Position numbers and translations under genes: made by a program. Below the pieces are notes generated by a model. That model saw nothing but the letters and a program-made list of their open reading frames with translations, did no database searches and was not told where the DNA came from. Of a stretch of DNA of 64,000 bases, positions 63,359 to 64,000 are shown piece after piece; within the stretch, counting starts at the first letter, position 1; each line of letters starts with the position of its first letter. Origin of the DNA: Streptomyces sp. f51 (GTDB lineage: Bacteria; Actinomycetota; Actinomycetes; Streptomycetales; Streptomycetaceae); contig NZ_CP149798.1 of NCBI RefSeq assembly GCF_037940415.1, forward strand, positions 744,001-808,000. The letters run 5' to 3'.

Positions 63359-64000
63359 ATGACGTCATCGGGGACCAATCGCGCGGCGCCTCCACCGGCC
63401 GCCCCTCAGGGGCCGGCGTCCTCGTCGGCCGCGTGGGAGCTGCTCCTGCCGGCCGCGGCCGCCGCGCCACGCGCGCGTGGGCGCACCCTTCAGGCCGCTC
63501 TGCGCGAGGCGGTCCGTTCGGGGCGGCTCGCTCCCGGGACCCGGCTGCCCTCCAGCCGTGAACTGGCCGGCGATCTCGGCGTGTCGCGGGGGCTGGTCAC
63601 CGAGGCGTACGAGCAGCTGACGGCGGAGGGGTATCTGCGCAGTGACCGGGGCGCCGGCACCTGGGTCGGCGGCGCGGTCCGTGCGGTCGGCCCGCGCGCG
63701 CGTGATCGTGCCCCGCGGCCTGCCGGGGTGCGGGCGGACTTCGTCCCGGGGACCCCCGACCTCTCCCTCTTCCCCCGCTCGGCGTGGGCCGCGGCGCACC
63801 GCGGAGTGCTGGCCGAGCTGCCCCATCACGCGCTGGGCTATCCGGACCCGCGGGGTCTGCCGGGGCTGCGGACCGCCGTCGCGGAACTCCTCGTGCGCCG
63901 CCGGGGCGTGGTCGCGGACCCGGAGCGCGTCATCGTGGTCTCCGGGGTGGCGCAGGCGATGACACTGCTCGGACTCGTGCTGCACGCGCGCGGGACGACC
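63359..64000 (+). CDS. MocR/PdxR-type regulator (GntR HTH plus aminotransferase fold), 3' cut
   Basis: The first 214 codons are in the window. A GntR winged helix (LREAVRSGRLAPGTRLPSSRELAGDLGVSRGLVTEAYEQL in parts, residues about 40-105) is followed by a linker and the beginning of a class I aminotransferase-like domain (FVPGTPDLSLFPRSAW, YPDPRGLPGLRTAVAELLVRRRGV). MocR proteins bind PLP and regulate PLP synthesis or amino-acid-related genes. The start ATG at 63359 is near the divergent EamA transporter, probably its target. There is no clear Shine-Dalgarno; the mRNA may be leaderless. Confidence 0.92.
   Translation, partial: MTSSGTNRAAPPPAAPQGPASSSAAWELLLPAAAAAPRARGRTLQAALREAVRSGRLAPGTRLPSSRELAGDLGVSRGLVTEAYEQLTAEGYLRSDRGAGTWVGGAVRAVGPRARDRAPRPAGVRADFVPGTPDLSLFPRSAWAAAHRGVLAELPHHALGYPDPRGLPGLRTAVAELLVRRRGVVADPERVIVVSGVAQAMTLLGLVLHARGTT

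Overview
The window is a stretch of Streptomyces chromosome. GC content is very high throughout, third codon positions are almost always G or C, GTG and TTG starts are common, and the gene content is typical of the genus: a tap-type secreted tripeptidyl aminopeptidase, a WhiJ/DUF397 locus, LytS/LytTR and NarL two-component pairs, MurT/GatD and a BN159_2729-type partner next to a sigma factor. From memory, the gene order resembles a conserved region of the S. coelicolor chromosome, but I could not check this. I see no rRNA, tRNA, insertion sequence, prophage or CRISPR array. The window cuts the first gene (DNA ligase) at its 5' end and the last gene (MocR-type regulator) at its 3' end.

Layout. 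1-5 kb: ATP-dependent ligase coupled to a NUDIX hydrolase, aldehyde dehydrogenase, a small conserved protein and a TenA-like protein. 4.7-7.5 kb: acyl-CoA dehydrogenase divergent from a TetR regulator with a shared cluster of GTTACT sites, then peptide deformylase. 7.6-12.3 kb: murT-gatD (lipid II amidation), pfkA with a palindromic leader, a CtaG-like protein and a 52-residue membrane protein. 12.3-16.4 kb: a four-gene minus-strand operon of LytTR response regulator, small membrane protein, sodium/solute symporter and LytS kinase. 16.5-20 kb: an Lrp regulator, ddaH-rocD (methylarginine and ornithine breakdown) and an acyltransferase. 20-27 kb: tap and the complete urease operon ureABCFGD, interrupted by a large minisatellite between ureF and ureG. 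27-30 kb: an orphan Phd-type antitoxin divergent from a ClpP paralogue whose catalytic His is Arg, then a c-di-AMP riboswitch controlling an NlpC/P60 hydrolase.

30-36.5 kb: a WhiJ-type trio (HATPase, XRE-DUF5753, DUF397), then biotin synthesis with bioF divergent from bioB-bioA-bioD. 36.7-43.3 kb: a methyltransferase, an RHH antitoxin with a Fic-like toxin and palindromic operator, a MacB/FtsX-type ABC exporter, an F420-type oxidoreductase and a GNAT protein. 43.5-47 kb: two coupled CBS-domain membrane proteins, an array of 44-bp hairpin repeats and an SGNH hydrolase. 47.8-51.3 kb: an ECF-like sigma factor coupled to a partner with seven exact 24-residue repeats, a palindrome-rich AT-richer control region, and an HTH gene paired with a membrane coiled-coil protein. 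51.6-64 kb: purB, mug, an ABC exporter divergent from a NarL-type two-component pair, ROK and GntR regulators, a dinucleotide-binding reductase, an alpha/beta hydrolase, an EamA transporter whose reading frame runs on antisense into that hydrolase, and the MocR regulator.

Most of the window is ordinary core or near-core metabolism. The unusual signals are the five tandem-repeat systems (urease minisatellite, 23-bp array, 44-bp hairpin array, 24-residue protein repeats, SG repeat), the degenerate ClpP beside an orphan antitoxin, the Cys/His tail on BioB, the palindrome-rich control region at 50.0-50.3 kb with the uncharacterised HTH/membrane pair behind it, and several unusual starts and overlaps.
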